Origin: Pseudoneurospora amorphoporcata | Lineage: Eukaryota > Ascomycota > Sordariomycetes > Sordariales > Sordariaceae | NCBI GenBank assembly: GCA_033297205.1 | Contig: MU859507.1 | Span: 1-12,045 of the forward strand | DNA length: 12,045 bases | Direction of reading: 5' to 3' | Part shown: in pieces, positions 1 through 7,767 of the stretch | Position numbering within the stretch: position 1 is the stretch's first letter | Layout of the letters: each line of letters opens with the position of its first letter | Notes under the pieces: generated by a model | Told to the model about the DNA's origin: nothing | Seen by the model: only the letters and a program-made list of their open reading frames with translations | The model's database searches: none | Made by a program: the position numbers and the translations under genes

Positions 1-2
1 GG

Positions 3-83
3 TATAAGAAGGCCTTGAAGCCTAGCCTTTGTTTGAAGGTTGAAGGGATCAACAAGGCCTTCGAGACCAAAGTAGTTTATTAG
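3..83 (+). pseudogene. ORF 3' fragment inside left repeat arm
   Basis: A reading frame open from position 3 ends at TAG 81..83, and its last residues read INKAFETKVVY. The right repeat arm encodes nearly the same end, INKAFETKEVY, before TAG at the equivalent place. Of the four base differences between the arms within the last 14 codons, one is silent and none breaks the frame. The start lies outside the window. I do not recognise the family. It may be the 3' end of a duplicated gene or chance reading through a repeat. Confidence 0.3.
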
Positions 84-130
84 CTGAATTGAACTCCTGT
101 TCCAAGCCCAGAAACCTGCCCTTGTCACAG
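37..130 (+). repeat. Left arm of outer inverted repeat
   Basis: Positions 37..130 match the reverse complement of 11951..12045 with about ten mismatches and one single-base gap, roughly 88% identity by eye. Shared blocks include GATCAACAAGGCCTTCGAGA and CCCTTGTCACAG. The inner end is sharp at 130: the left side continues into a TPR coding sequence, while the right side continues into unrelated DNA. The outer end may extend beyond the window, because the right arm reaches the last base. The arms lie about 11.8 kb apart. Identity is highest up to a shared TAG and falls after it, as expected if the repeat holds the end of a reading frame plus its 3' flank. Confidence 0.85.
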
Positions 131-661
131 CCTCTACTCGGATCAGGGCCGGCTAAAGGAGGCTGAAGCGATATATCAGCGAGCGCTAGAAGGCTACGAG
201 AAGGCGCTCGGATCGGATCATACGTCGACTCTTAATATAGTTCACAACTTAGGCAACCTCTATAAGATTCAAGGCCGGCTAAAGGAGGCTGAAACGATGT
301 ATCAGCGAGCGCTGTCTGGTTATTCAGCAGCCTTAGGCTCGTCCCACCCAAGATGTCTCCTTGTCATAGAGAAGATAGCATCTCTGCAACCTGCACAAGG
401 TAGCCTCTCCCTGTAAGGACTAATAGTCAAGTTTGCTAACATTTACAACTAGGTTCATCATTAGAAATCGAACCGTCGTTTAATTGTTCTTCGGCAGATG
501 AAGTTACCTCTACGATAGTTGAAGCTCCCCTTCAATTAGGTTCATCAGCCGCAATTAAGACGTCGTTGTGGAAGAGGCACTCAAAAATTTGGAATAACTT
601 ACGAGATAAGATACGCAGAAGCCCTACAAGAACTACGCCTTCTGAATCGACGGAAGGCTGA
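129..661 (+). pseudogene. 5'-truncated TPR (kinesin-light-chain type) protein, 3' end
   Basis: The frame from about 129 encodes two 42-residue TPR units. The motif GRLKEAE-(A/T)-(I/M)-YQRAL appears twice exactly 126 nt apart (147.. and 273..), followed by HTSTL and a helix pair ending near IEKIASLQ. These repeats are typical of the C-terminal sensor arrays of fungal NLR-like and other signalling proteins, where they bind partner proteins. The frame runs into TAA at 414..416 unless an intron at 400..452 is removed (GTAGCC donor, GCTAAC branch, CAACTAG acceptor). Splicing leads into 69 further open codons ending TGA 659..661, with a basic tail around KRHSKIWNNLRDKIRR. Upstream, homology stops at the inverted-repeat junction near 130 and an in-frame TGA lies at 90..92, so the N-terminal part is missing here. 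The donor is weak, so the spliced tail is likely rather than certain. It is probably a relic. Confidence 0.7.
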
Positions 662-782
662 ATATAAAGTTGAAAATTGCGTTATAGTGAGGTGACTTAG
701 CTATTACGCAATATAGTAACTTTACAAGTTCCTGCAACAAGTAGCCAAGGATCTGTTTCGGGGTTGTGAAGGTTGACGATGA

Positions 783-917
783 GGCCCCGCGAACAACGAT
801 GAAAACGGCTGCCGCCACTGGGACTCCTTCTATTCAACACTGAACACCGCCAGCAACTTCGTCTGCGGTGTCAACTCCAATGACAAGATCAGGAGCTACA
901 AGTGCTGGAACGCTTAA
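783..917 (+). pseudogene. Possible remnant of a small Cys-containing protein
   Basis: From 783 the frame reads 44 residues to TAA 915..917, including NGCRHWDSFYSTLN, NFVCGVNSND and a Cys-Trp pair three residues before the end. The spacing of three Cys with aromatic and Asn-rich stretches looks like a small secreted fungal protein. In-frame stops at 774..776 and 780..782 lie directly upstream. Another frame (around 755..783, reading RICFGVVKVDD) appears to join it with a one-base shift. No start codon or signal peptide is visible. I cannot name a family. It could be a frameshifted relic, the last exon of a damaged gene, or chance. Confidence 0.3.
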
Positions 918-1096
918 ATTTCAGCGTTTTTTTAGCCGAACTTCAGGGGCATCGATGTTTTTGCAGCCTTGGAAAATTTTGGATTATGGCAGTTTGGGCA
1001 GAAAGTTCTGCGTGGGGAATGGGAATGTGAAAGGAAGGAGCGACTTTGATGGTGGAAGATGGCAAGAACGATGTGATGTTTTAGGGCACGGAACCC

Positions 1097-2845
1097 CTAG
1101 CTGCGAATTGATAGGTTTCCAATTTTCTGACGTTCGTCCCTGGGTGTATCCTCCTCCAATTCCGTGTCTCTCAATATCGGTACCCCTTCCTCACCCTCGT
1201 CACTCAGTCCCCTTTCACTTGGTCTTCCGAGTGCACCATCAACCATCTCCAAGTCCACACCGTCCTGCCCACCCCCTGCCCCTTCCTTCTTCACATCCGT
1301 CTCCTTCCCCAAGACAGCCCACAGCGCACTCCCAATAATCAACCCACACCCTACCACGCTCCACCCACTCATCGTGCGCCCAAATACCCACCTATCAAAC
1401 CCCGCCGCGAACAACATCTGGGTATAAATCATTGCCGTAGCTCGATTCGATATCGTCGCTCCCCTCGTCATCGTCCCCCGTCGTCCCCTTCTGTATTCAC
1501 TCTGCTCTTCAATCCGCCCCTTTCCAGGTCCAGCACCCAACCCACTCGTCAAAAGAAACTGCATAACAAACCCCGCAACCCCCAGTCCCACAAGTAACGC
1601 CCATTGATACCACCCCCTCGGTAAGCCCCATCGAATAGCCGGTACCAAGTCTGTGGCTTCCTGCCCAACACCTAGCAAAGGGCAGAGTAGAAGAGCAGTT
1701 AAAGAGACGAGGGTGCACCAGAGGCTGAAGTAGTTGACGGAGATTAAAGGATGGGTGGAAGGGCCGAGGGCGCGGATGGTGGTATAGGCTGCGGAAGCGC
1801 CGAGGACTGAGAGGAGAGCCATCAGAATTCCGATGAGGCGTTCGGTGGGGGAGACATCGGGGATACCATCGGTGGCGGGGTCAAGTGGTAAATCACTCGT
1901 AAAGTTCTGGGGCATGGAAGTGAAGTTGCTTGAAGCAGAAGCAAGGGAGGCAGCACTTTCGAGAGCGGGTGAAGTAGGCGAGGCAAAAAACGACACCGGC
2001 CTCGCAATCAACACCACCCCCGCCAGCGCCACGAAGCTCGCAATCTGCTCCTTTTTAGTGAACGGATCCCGCAGCAGCAAATGCGACAAATACCCCGACA
2101 GACTCGGCGCCAAAAACGTAATCACCGTCGCTTCCGCCAGCGGCAAGTAAAGCATCGAATACCACAGCGGGAAAATGCCAAAGAAACCCGTGACGCCCCG
2201 CAACACCAACAGCCATCGCACCTCTGGCCGGCCCCAGGGCGCGGAGGGCACGTTGGTGTAGTGCATGTAGAGCAGAGAGAGGAGGGAGGTGAGGAACATA
2301 CGGGCGAAGAGGATTTGGAAGGGGTGCATTCCTCCTCCTTTTTCATTTTCCCCTTCGCCGGAAAGTTCGAGAAGACGAGCGGCGAGGTTCATTAACGCGC
2401 CGAAGAGCTGGGCGATGGCTACTTGGAAGAGGGGCCGGTTGCGGCGGAGGAATGCCCCCAGGCCGGATTTGATATTGGTGGGAAAAGGAGGAGGGTAGGT
2501 GCCGTTGGGGCCATGTTGGACCGAACTTGAGGGTGAGGGAGAGCGAGAGAGGGTCCGACGGAGGTGTTGAAATGAGGGAGAGAGGAGTTCGTGCTCGGAG
2601 AAGGGGGAGGTGGTTAGGGAGCGGAGGGCGGAGGGCTGCAGAGCTGAAAGGTCGGGGATGTGGAGTTTGTCGTCGCCTTTGTTGGTTCTGCTGGCGAGTG
2701 GTGGGTTGGACGAGGTGGATGAAGAAGAGGACGGGGATGAGGAGGAGGTGGTGGGGAGGTTGATCATGGTGTAGGAGGAGTCGTCGCCATCGTAGGGGTT
2801 GAAGCGGCCCCTTTTGGAATCGAGTGGTTCATCGTAGTGGGACAT
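1097..2845 (-). CDS. EamA/DMT-superfamily membrane transporter
   Basis: This single-exon gene of 582 codons encodes a ten-helix drug/metabolite transporter (EamA, formerly DUF6), a family that includes SLC35G-type proteins. Such proteins move small metabolites across plasma or internal membranes; the substrate cannot be read from sequence. Residues 1-135 are a Ser/Pro-rich, probably disordered tail. Helices lie near 139-161, 176-195, 211-233, 237-258, 266-284, 336-354, 368-390, 412-435, 469-487 and 494-511, split into the two EamA halves. The segment GFFGIFPLWYSMLYLPLAEA followed by TVITFLAPS is the conserved core of half one. ATAMIYTQMLFA begins the matching helix in half two. A Ser/Thr-rich loop (about 286-336) carries two NFT sequons, and an acidic tail follows residue 512. 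The start at 2845 is the first ATG in the frame and has A at -3. It is longer than the ~300-residue bacterial relatives because of the tails and loops, as is usual in fungi. Confidence 0.85.
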   Translation of the reverse strand: MSHYDEPLDSKRGRFNPYDGDDSSYTMINLPTTSSSSPSSSSSTSSNPPLASRTNKGDDKLHIPDLSALQPSALRSLTTSPFSEHELLSPSFQHLRRTLSRSPSPSSSVQHGPNGTYPPPFPTNIKSGLGAFLRRNRPLFQVAIAQLFGALMNLAARLLELSGEGENEKGGGMHPFQILFARMFLTSLLSLLYMHYTNVPSAPWGRPEVRWLLVLRGVTGFFGIFPLWYSMLYLPLAEATVITFLAPSLSGYLSHLLLRDPFTKKEQIASFVALAGVVLIARPVSFFASPTSPALESAASLASASSNFTSMPQNFTSDLPLDPATDGIPDVSPTERLIGILMALLSVLGASAAYTTIRALGPSTHPLISVNYFSLWCTLVSLTALLLCPLLGVGQEATDLVPAIRWGLPRGWYQWALLVGLGVAGFVMQFLLTSGLGAGPGKGRIEEQSEYRRGRRGTMTRGATISNRATAMIYTQMLFAAGFDRWVFGRTMSGWSVVGCGLIIGSALWAVLGKETDVKKEGAGGGQDGVDLEMVDGALGRPSERGLSDEGEEGVPILRDTELEEDTPRDERQKIGNLSIRS

Positions 2846-4374
2846 GTTGGTTTTAGGCCATGGGTACCTATTTTGCGATCTTGATGCTGGCTGTGCTTGT
2901 GGTGATAGAATCCGTGAGGCGTGGAGTGAGCAATGAAGCAAGGCCTGGCGAGAAACAATCGCTAAAGGGATATAAATGAGGTGGGCCTTTGATGTTGCTA
3001 TACAAACAAAGATAAACGATCTGGTCTATCCCATCAATGACGGACAATATAAGAAATGAAAACCTAAGAAGGATTGATTGATTGATGCAAGGTTGAAAGA
3101 CGGAAATGAAGATTCTGCAGTCAGCCCAGCCGACAGGATCGGGTCACCTGCGGATTTAACCACTAGGGTCATTCCCGATCCTGTGAATGGTATAGGTATG
3201 CCATCATTGACGTTGACATATGAGGGGAAAGGTCGTTAACCCCGGCCTTCGGATGTGGTGTGTGTGATGTGATAGGGCGGTTCAGGTTGAGGTTGCGTCG
3301 GCATCATGTTTCCCGAGCTTCACGGATGGGTGGTGGCCGGTGGGTGTGTCGCGTGCGCAAATAGCGGTTTGGTTGGTCTGCTGGCACTACCCGACCACTA
3401 CTGACAAGGTCGCTGAACCAACATGGTGGTAAAGCGGCCCGAAATTATCGAAGGGGTCTCGATATTATTTACCTGTCGTCTTCCCATTGTCCAAATATGT
3501 CGATGCGTGGGTGACGTCGAATCAAACTCATCATAGAGTCCTCTTGGGCATGAGACACCACAGCCAAGTGGGTTCTGGTATCAGAGGTCGATGGGGGCCA
3601 GTCCAGTCCTGGTGAAGGCGTATGCACAGAGAGACCGTCATCGGCCGGAGCTTATGTCGCTGGTAAGCCGTATGTGAGCCCAACCATAGGTTAGATGGTG
3701 ATTTCGGGGCGACAAGGCAGGACGAGGTACGTACTTAACATTGTTGACAAGAAGTTGAAACAACCTATTCTAAACCATCAGCCACATTTCATTGGGGCTG
3801 ACCTGACCCATAATTAGCCGGCCCGCTGGAGGTAACTCTTAAGCTTTCTTAACACAATTATAACCTATTCTAGAGGCTCAAGTGTTAGTACCTGCTAGTG
3901 TAAGCCGCTGGACCCCACGTTTCACGCGCTCCCTCAAATTTCTCCCCGCTCATCACGTTGACACTTCAATCCATCAGCCCTCCTACTGTACATGAAATTG
4001 GCTAGGATCGCGACTGCCAATTTGAACTTGGTTACGACATCCGGGAAAGTGCAACCCATCCATCAAATTTCCATCCTCAAAGAGACCTTTTGGGTAGATA
4101 GCTGCCACTTGGGCCGGGCGCGCCTACATTCCTCTTCATCCAATCATGTCGCAATCGGCTCTTCCGTCTTTTATTCTGACCCCAAGCATCACCTAACAGC
4201 AATAAACCTCCCGCCATTCTCCCCGAGTTACAACACTCCATGGGCACATAGGTATGCACAAAAGGGCCATATGGCCCAGCACAGTTCATTGACAATTACA
4301 AGTTACAGTTCTTCAACAACATCATCAGCCGACCACATCGCCCGCCTACCTGCTAGAGGTCGACATCCCCCATT
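2846..4374. other. Intergenic region between transporter and acyltransferase
   Basis: This 1.5-kb stretch has no supported gene. It is upstream of the transporter and downstream of the acyltransferase, both on the minus strand. A possible TATA-like sequence for the transporter lies at 2970..2977, about 125 nt before its ATG. A GATT microsatellite of nearly four copies is at 3072..3086, a hairpin-forming repeat at 3133..3184, and an 11-mer AACCTATTCTA occurs at 3762 and again exactly 100 nt later at 3862. An open frame at 3992..4378 has no recognisable content. Confidence 0.6.
3133..3184. repeat. Hairpin-forming inverted repeat, 11-bp stem
   Basis: ACAGGATCGGG at 3133..3143 is the exact reverse complement of CCCGATCCTGT at 3174..3184, leaving a 30-nt loop. 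It sits about 290 nt upstream of the transporter start. It could be a paired binding site for a dimeric regulator or simply a chance hairpin. No T-run follows it, and intrinsic terminators do not apply in a fungus. Confidence 0.6.
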
Positions 4375-6009
4375 TTAACGGCCTGCCGCAAAGTCCCTAT
4401 CCAGCTGCTCCTGGAACTTGATCCACTGGCCCTTGAGCTTGCACGCCGCAGTCCAGTAGTTCCCCTTGGGGTCCTTGCCCAGAATGAAGAAGCCGTCACA
4501 CGGCTTGGCCGGCCCGTGGTTCTCCTGCACATACAAAGGCCGGCACTGTCCATCCTTCGCCTCCTTGCGAGCAGGAGAAAAGTCGACCTCGAAGAGGTTG
4601 GCCTTGGACCAGTTCGAGAATCCGATCTGGTACATACCACCGTCGCCGAAGATGATGATGGGCAGGCCCGTGTTGCATGTCCGCACCATGTTGTAGTACG
4701 CCATGTGCTGCTGTCGAGTGCCCTGTTCGCTGATGGCCCGGCGGACCTGGCGTGCTACCCAGCTCAACGGCTTAGTCGACACATTTCCGGCAGTGACCAG
4801 CACGTTACCCCAGCCGAAAGCGTTGCCGATATAAGGATGCTCGGAAGCATGTGGCATCAGGTCGCCTTCAAACGCCTTGCGGAGGGACATGGCGATCGAT
4901 CCGGCAACCTGGAGCAGTTAGCGTCGAACCCACGGCAACGGATCATTAGTGTGTCCACGATATTAAACTTACAGTTCGCTTGGGATCTATGTTCATGGAT
5001 TTAACGACGCACCTCATAATCCAGGCCGTAATAACGTCGTTCTCAGTCAGGAACACCTTGCTTAGGTCCTCACCCTTCTCAACCGCCTCAGCCCGCAACT
5101 CTTCGAGCGCCTTCTCGTGCTGTGGCTTCCAGTAACTCTCCGGGATGCACACCATGCCGTTGTCCTTTGTTCGCAGCACTATGTCAACACCATATCCGAG
5201 ACCCCATTTGAGGATACCGCCCATCCCGACACGTCGGTCGTTGAGAATATGCTCCTCGGTAGCCGTAGCCGGACCCGTGGCGAGAGGGTCGAATGGATCC
5301 CCGTCGATGCCGCAGGGCGTGAGGACCTCGTTCTCCCTACCATGGAGGATCAATTGCCACGCATCCACTACGTATTGTAGGCCAAGCGCATCGAATGTGA
5401 CGTGTTGCCACTGGAGCACAACTACGGTTTTGTCGGTAAAGGAGTTGACCCGGAGGCCAAGGACGGGCTTATCGATATCGAGGTAGTCGGTGATGCCGTT
5501 GGGGGTGTAGCCGGTGTCCTAGGCCAGGTCGGCCAGCAGGTCAGGGTCGCCGACAACGCAGGGACGGTCGCTCGGTACGGGGATATTGGACGCGGCTGGG
5601 TGTGCCGAGGCAGGCATGCCGTGGTCGACGTGAACATAGTTGATTGCCGGACGCTCGGCCGTGAACTTCTGGGGGATGTGCCATTCGGTTTTGCCTGCGG
5701 CCTGTGTGTAACGCTCATGTCAGCAAAGATCATCGGGAGAGGGGGGAACGGTGGCATTGCCAAGTGGGTGATTCCTACGTTTCTTCTCAACCGACCTCCC
5801 AGCCTCTGCCACCCATCTCGCTTCACCAGGTTCTCAAGGGACGCCTTCAGCTTCTCCGGTTCCAACACCTCGTCAAACACCATGGACACAGCCATGTTGC
5901 TGTTTTGCACCAACACGCTGCTCTCAAAGAAGTGGAGCGGTAGCACCCGATCGGTCGGGTCCAGCGGCGCCACAGGCGCCTTATGTCCAAAGAATATGCC
6001 TCTACCCAT
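4375..6009 (-). pseudogene. HXXXD-type (BAHD-like) acyltransferase, one in-frame stop
   Basis: Exons are 6009..5779, 5701..4973 and 4908..4375 on the minus strand: 497 codons plus stop, normal length for the fungal Transferase family (PF02458; trichothecene 3-O-acetyltransferase-like proteins). These enzymes move an acyl group from acyl-CoA to a hydroxyl or amine of a small molecule in the cytoplasm. The catalytic motif is HVTFD at residues 177-181. The N-terminal part has LPLHFFESSVLVQ and REGW-like KRDGWQRLGGRLRRN, and the C-terminal half has NAFGWGN and FSNWSKANLFEVDFS, all typical of the family. Intron 5702..5778 has donor GTAGGA, branch GCTGAC and acceptor ACACAG. Intron 4909..4972 has donor GTAAGT, branch GCTAAC and acceptor TCCAG. 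Both are phase 0. The start at 6009 is the first ATG in frame. A TAG at 5521..5519 (codon 138) interrupts an otherwise perfect frame, which suggests recent inactivation, unless the segment 5519..5578 is spliced out or the base is an assembly error. Confidence 0.85.
5519..5521 (-). other. In-frame TAG in acyltransferase exon 2
   Basis: On the minus strand the codons read CTG GCC TAG GAC ACC, with family-like sequence on both sides (GDPDLLADLA before, TGYTPNGITDY after). It is the only stop across 497 codons of the three-exon model. A C-to-T change at a CpA site would produce TAG from CAG, which is the base change made by repeat-induced point mutation. A single site cannot prove that origin. 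Confidence 0.8.
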
Positions 6010-6307
6010 ATCTACCGAAATTCGACGATTAGGTAACTGATGCGAGGAATGTGTGTGAGATGTCGAGTTTTCACTTGTCACTGCTTTCTTTTTTCCGGTT
6101 TGGAACAAAGAGAACAAAAAAAAGGACCGGGAAAAGCGTTGGTCGTCGAGTCAATGTATTACCATCTCTCGAGGGCCCTGGACCTTCTTGTCTCACGAGC
6201 GCCGAATGGGGACGGACTCCCAGTGAACTCCGAGCTGCCATCGAGCCAATGCATCACCCAATGCACTATCCGAGGCATGAAGACATTATCGTCTCATCAA
6301 CAGCATC

Positions 6308-6337
6308 TTCTTCTTCTTCTTCTTCTTCTTCTTCTTC
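6308..6337. repeat. (TTC)10 microsatellite
   Basis: Ten uninterrupted TTC units (GAA on the minus strand) lie about 300 bp upstream of the acyltransferase start. Tracts of this kind can change length between strains, and purine/pyrimidine-segregated GAA/TTC can adopt unusual structures. The long Glu or Ser runs that it produces in open frames are artefacts of the repeat. Confidence 0.95.
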
Positions 6338-6896
6338 ATCCTCCGCCCTCGGTTCGTTCCCCCGGTCCGGGGGCCCATGTCGGCCTGACCGGGACAAAGC
6401 ACAGAGTTGACAGTGCGTGAGACCGTTCCCAGGGCTCTTCCTCCCCGTTTCGCCCTGGCCGCGACAATCCCAATGCATAACGCGGCGTGGTTGCCCTTTT
6501 CGCGAACAACGGTGCGGGAATGGTTTGGTTGAGGTAACTGCGGTGACAACGTTGACAAGGTGCCGTATGAGGACCCGGTTAACGGAAGGCTTCCCATTGG
6601 TCGATATCAGGCCATTTCGTTCTAGAAAAACGCCAAAAGACAAGCCCGACGGGATAGAAAGGGGTAGTTGCACGGTTGCACGGCCGCATGGCCGTTTCAT
6701 TGCACGCGGAAAAACCCCGTTGAACCGGCCATTTGCTCAATTGCCGAAATGATTGTTGGTTCGGTTAGACGTTGGGAATGGAATCCTGTTCGGAACAACG
6801 CCACGTCGCCCAGGCGAAAAGTTGACGATATATTCGCCAGGAAGACAAAGCTATAAGTGGGCCTTTCTGACTTTATTGGCCTTGTCAATGCAACTC

Positions 6897-6914
6897 CGCA
6901 TAGGTACCTATGCG
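6897..6914. promoter_or_regulatory. 18-bp perfect palindrome around AGGTACCT
   Basis: CGCATAGGTACCTATGCG is identical to its own reverse complement over 18 bases. It lies in the divergent intergenic region, 888 bp from the acyltransferase start and 854 bp from the plus-strand start, almost exactly midway. Shorter palindromes with the same GGTACC core occur at 9431..9442 and 10033..10042. A dimeric DNA-binding protein site is possible. GGTACC-centred palindromes also seem common in some Sordariomycete genomes, so it may be background. Confidence 0.5.
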
Positions 6915-7416
6915 AAAGCGCTAGGAACAGCCGACAATCACCCCACGGGATCAACTACCTTGACAGGCCCTACTATGTAGTTATTGCAGGGCAGGGTAAG
7001 ATCGTGCCTGGCGAGTTGCTTGCCTCACTTGCAAGAGAAGTGCCCCAATACGCCTCCAAACCTCCAGAAAGAAACGATGGCGGCATATCTAGTTGGCGTC
7101 CACTCTCCGCGGCCCCCCGCACCCAAGCCTCGGTTCCTTCGTCATGCAGGCTGTGACGGTCAAATATTATTGTTTTCTGGTAGTCGGTCTTGGGCCGGTC
7201 TTGGAAGTTGGAAGGTGGTCGGCTAGACGAAGCCGAAGCACGTCGGATAATGACACGTCCCCCCTGATGATCGTTGCTCGCATCGGCGTCGATGTTATCT
7301 CTATTTGTCTCTGGTTAAGACTTTGAGCAAGTAGATGTCTCAAGTTTTTATATGTACGCCGTCTGGGGAAAATATGGGGCTTTGTCATTCTCAAAGCTAA
7401 TCCGGAGAAAATCCTC

Positions 7417-7448
<32 letters not shown>

Positions 7449-7449
7449 G
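7417..7449. repeat. (TTG)11 microsatellite
   Basis: Eleven uninterrupted TTG units are followed by CTGC, about 320 bp before the start of the seven-helix gene and possibly within its promoter or 5' leader. Reading it as coding gives poly-Gln, poly-Asn or poly-Cys, none of which is supported by any flanking protein-like sequence. Confidence 0.95.
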
Positions 7450-7767
7450 CTGCTTTTTCGTTTTTTCGCCCCTGCGCCAGAAAGGATTTCCATTTCCCCT
7501 TCGATTCCCTTCCGGATTCTTGATTTTCACTTATCTGTAGTCATTCGTTTGTATATCCACAGGTTCGGTCTCCAACTCACTCCACTCCTTTAAACCCATC
7601 TACAACTGCACTAGTCGGTGTCCATCAACCGGATACGCACGCACGCACACCACACTTGCATACCCAGCAGAACTTCGCAAGGTCGACGATTGTTGTTTTG
7701 TTGTCGCCATTGTCCTTGTTGCCGCCCGTGCGAGCCGCAGAGCCTCACGGCCCAGACCACCGCCATC

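Larger units (their letters stand above)
6010..7767. promoter_or_regulatory. Divergent intergenic region, acyltransferase / seven-helix gene
   Basis: This 1.76-kb region separates the divergent starts at 6009 (minus) and 7768 (plus), so it must contain both promoters. It holds a TTC microsatellite, an 18-bp palindrome, a TTG microsatellite and a TATA-like TTTTATATG near 7346. A short ACGC tandem repeat lies near 7638 in the probable 5' leader of the plus-strand gene. The open frames in it are low-complexity readings of the microsatellites. I find no convincing gene or tRNA. Confidence 0.6.

Noticed and set aside
1833..2395. Plus-strand frames inside the transporter gene
   Set aside because: They are shadows of the minus-strand EamA gene, whose helices and motifs are clear.
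2846..2941. N-terminal extension of the transporter to 2941
   Set aside because: The frame is open there but has no ATG; the first residue would be TTG. The ATG at 2845 has a good context.
3992..4378. Open frame of 128 codons on the plus strand
   Set aside because: The composition is low-complexity Ser/Thr/His, with no motif, and it overlaps the 3' end of the minus-strand acyltransferase by a few bases.
6266..6700. Minus-strand frame with a poly-Glu run
   Set aside because: The Glu run is the TTC/GAA microsatellite, and there is no protein-like sequence on either side.
7348..7530. Minus-strand frames with poly-Gln or poly-Asn
   Set aside because: These are readings of the TTG microsatellite only.
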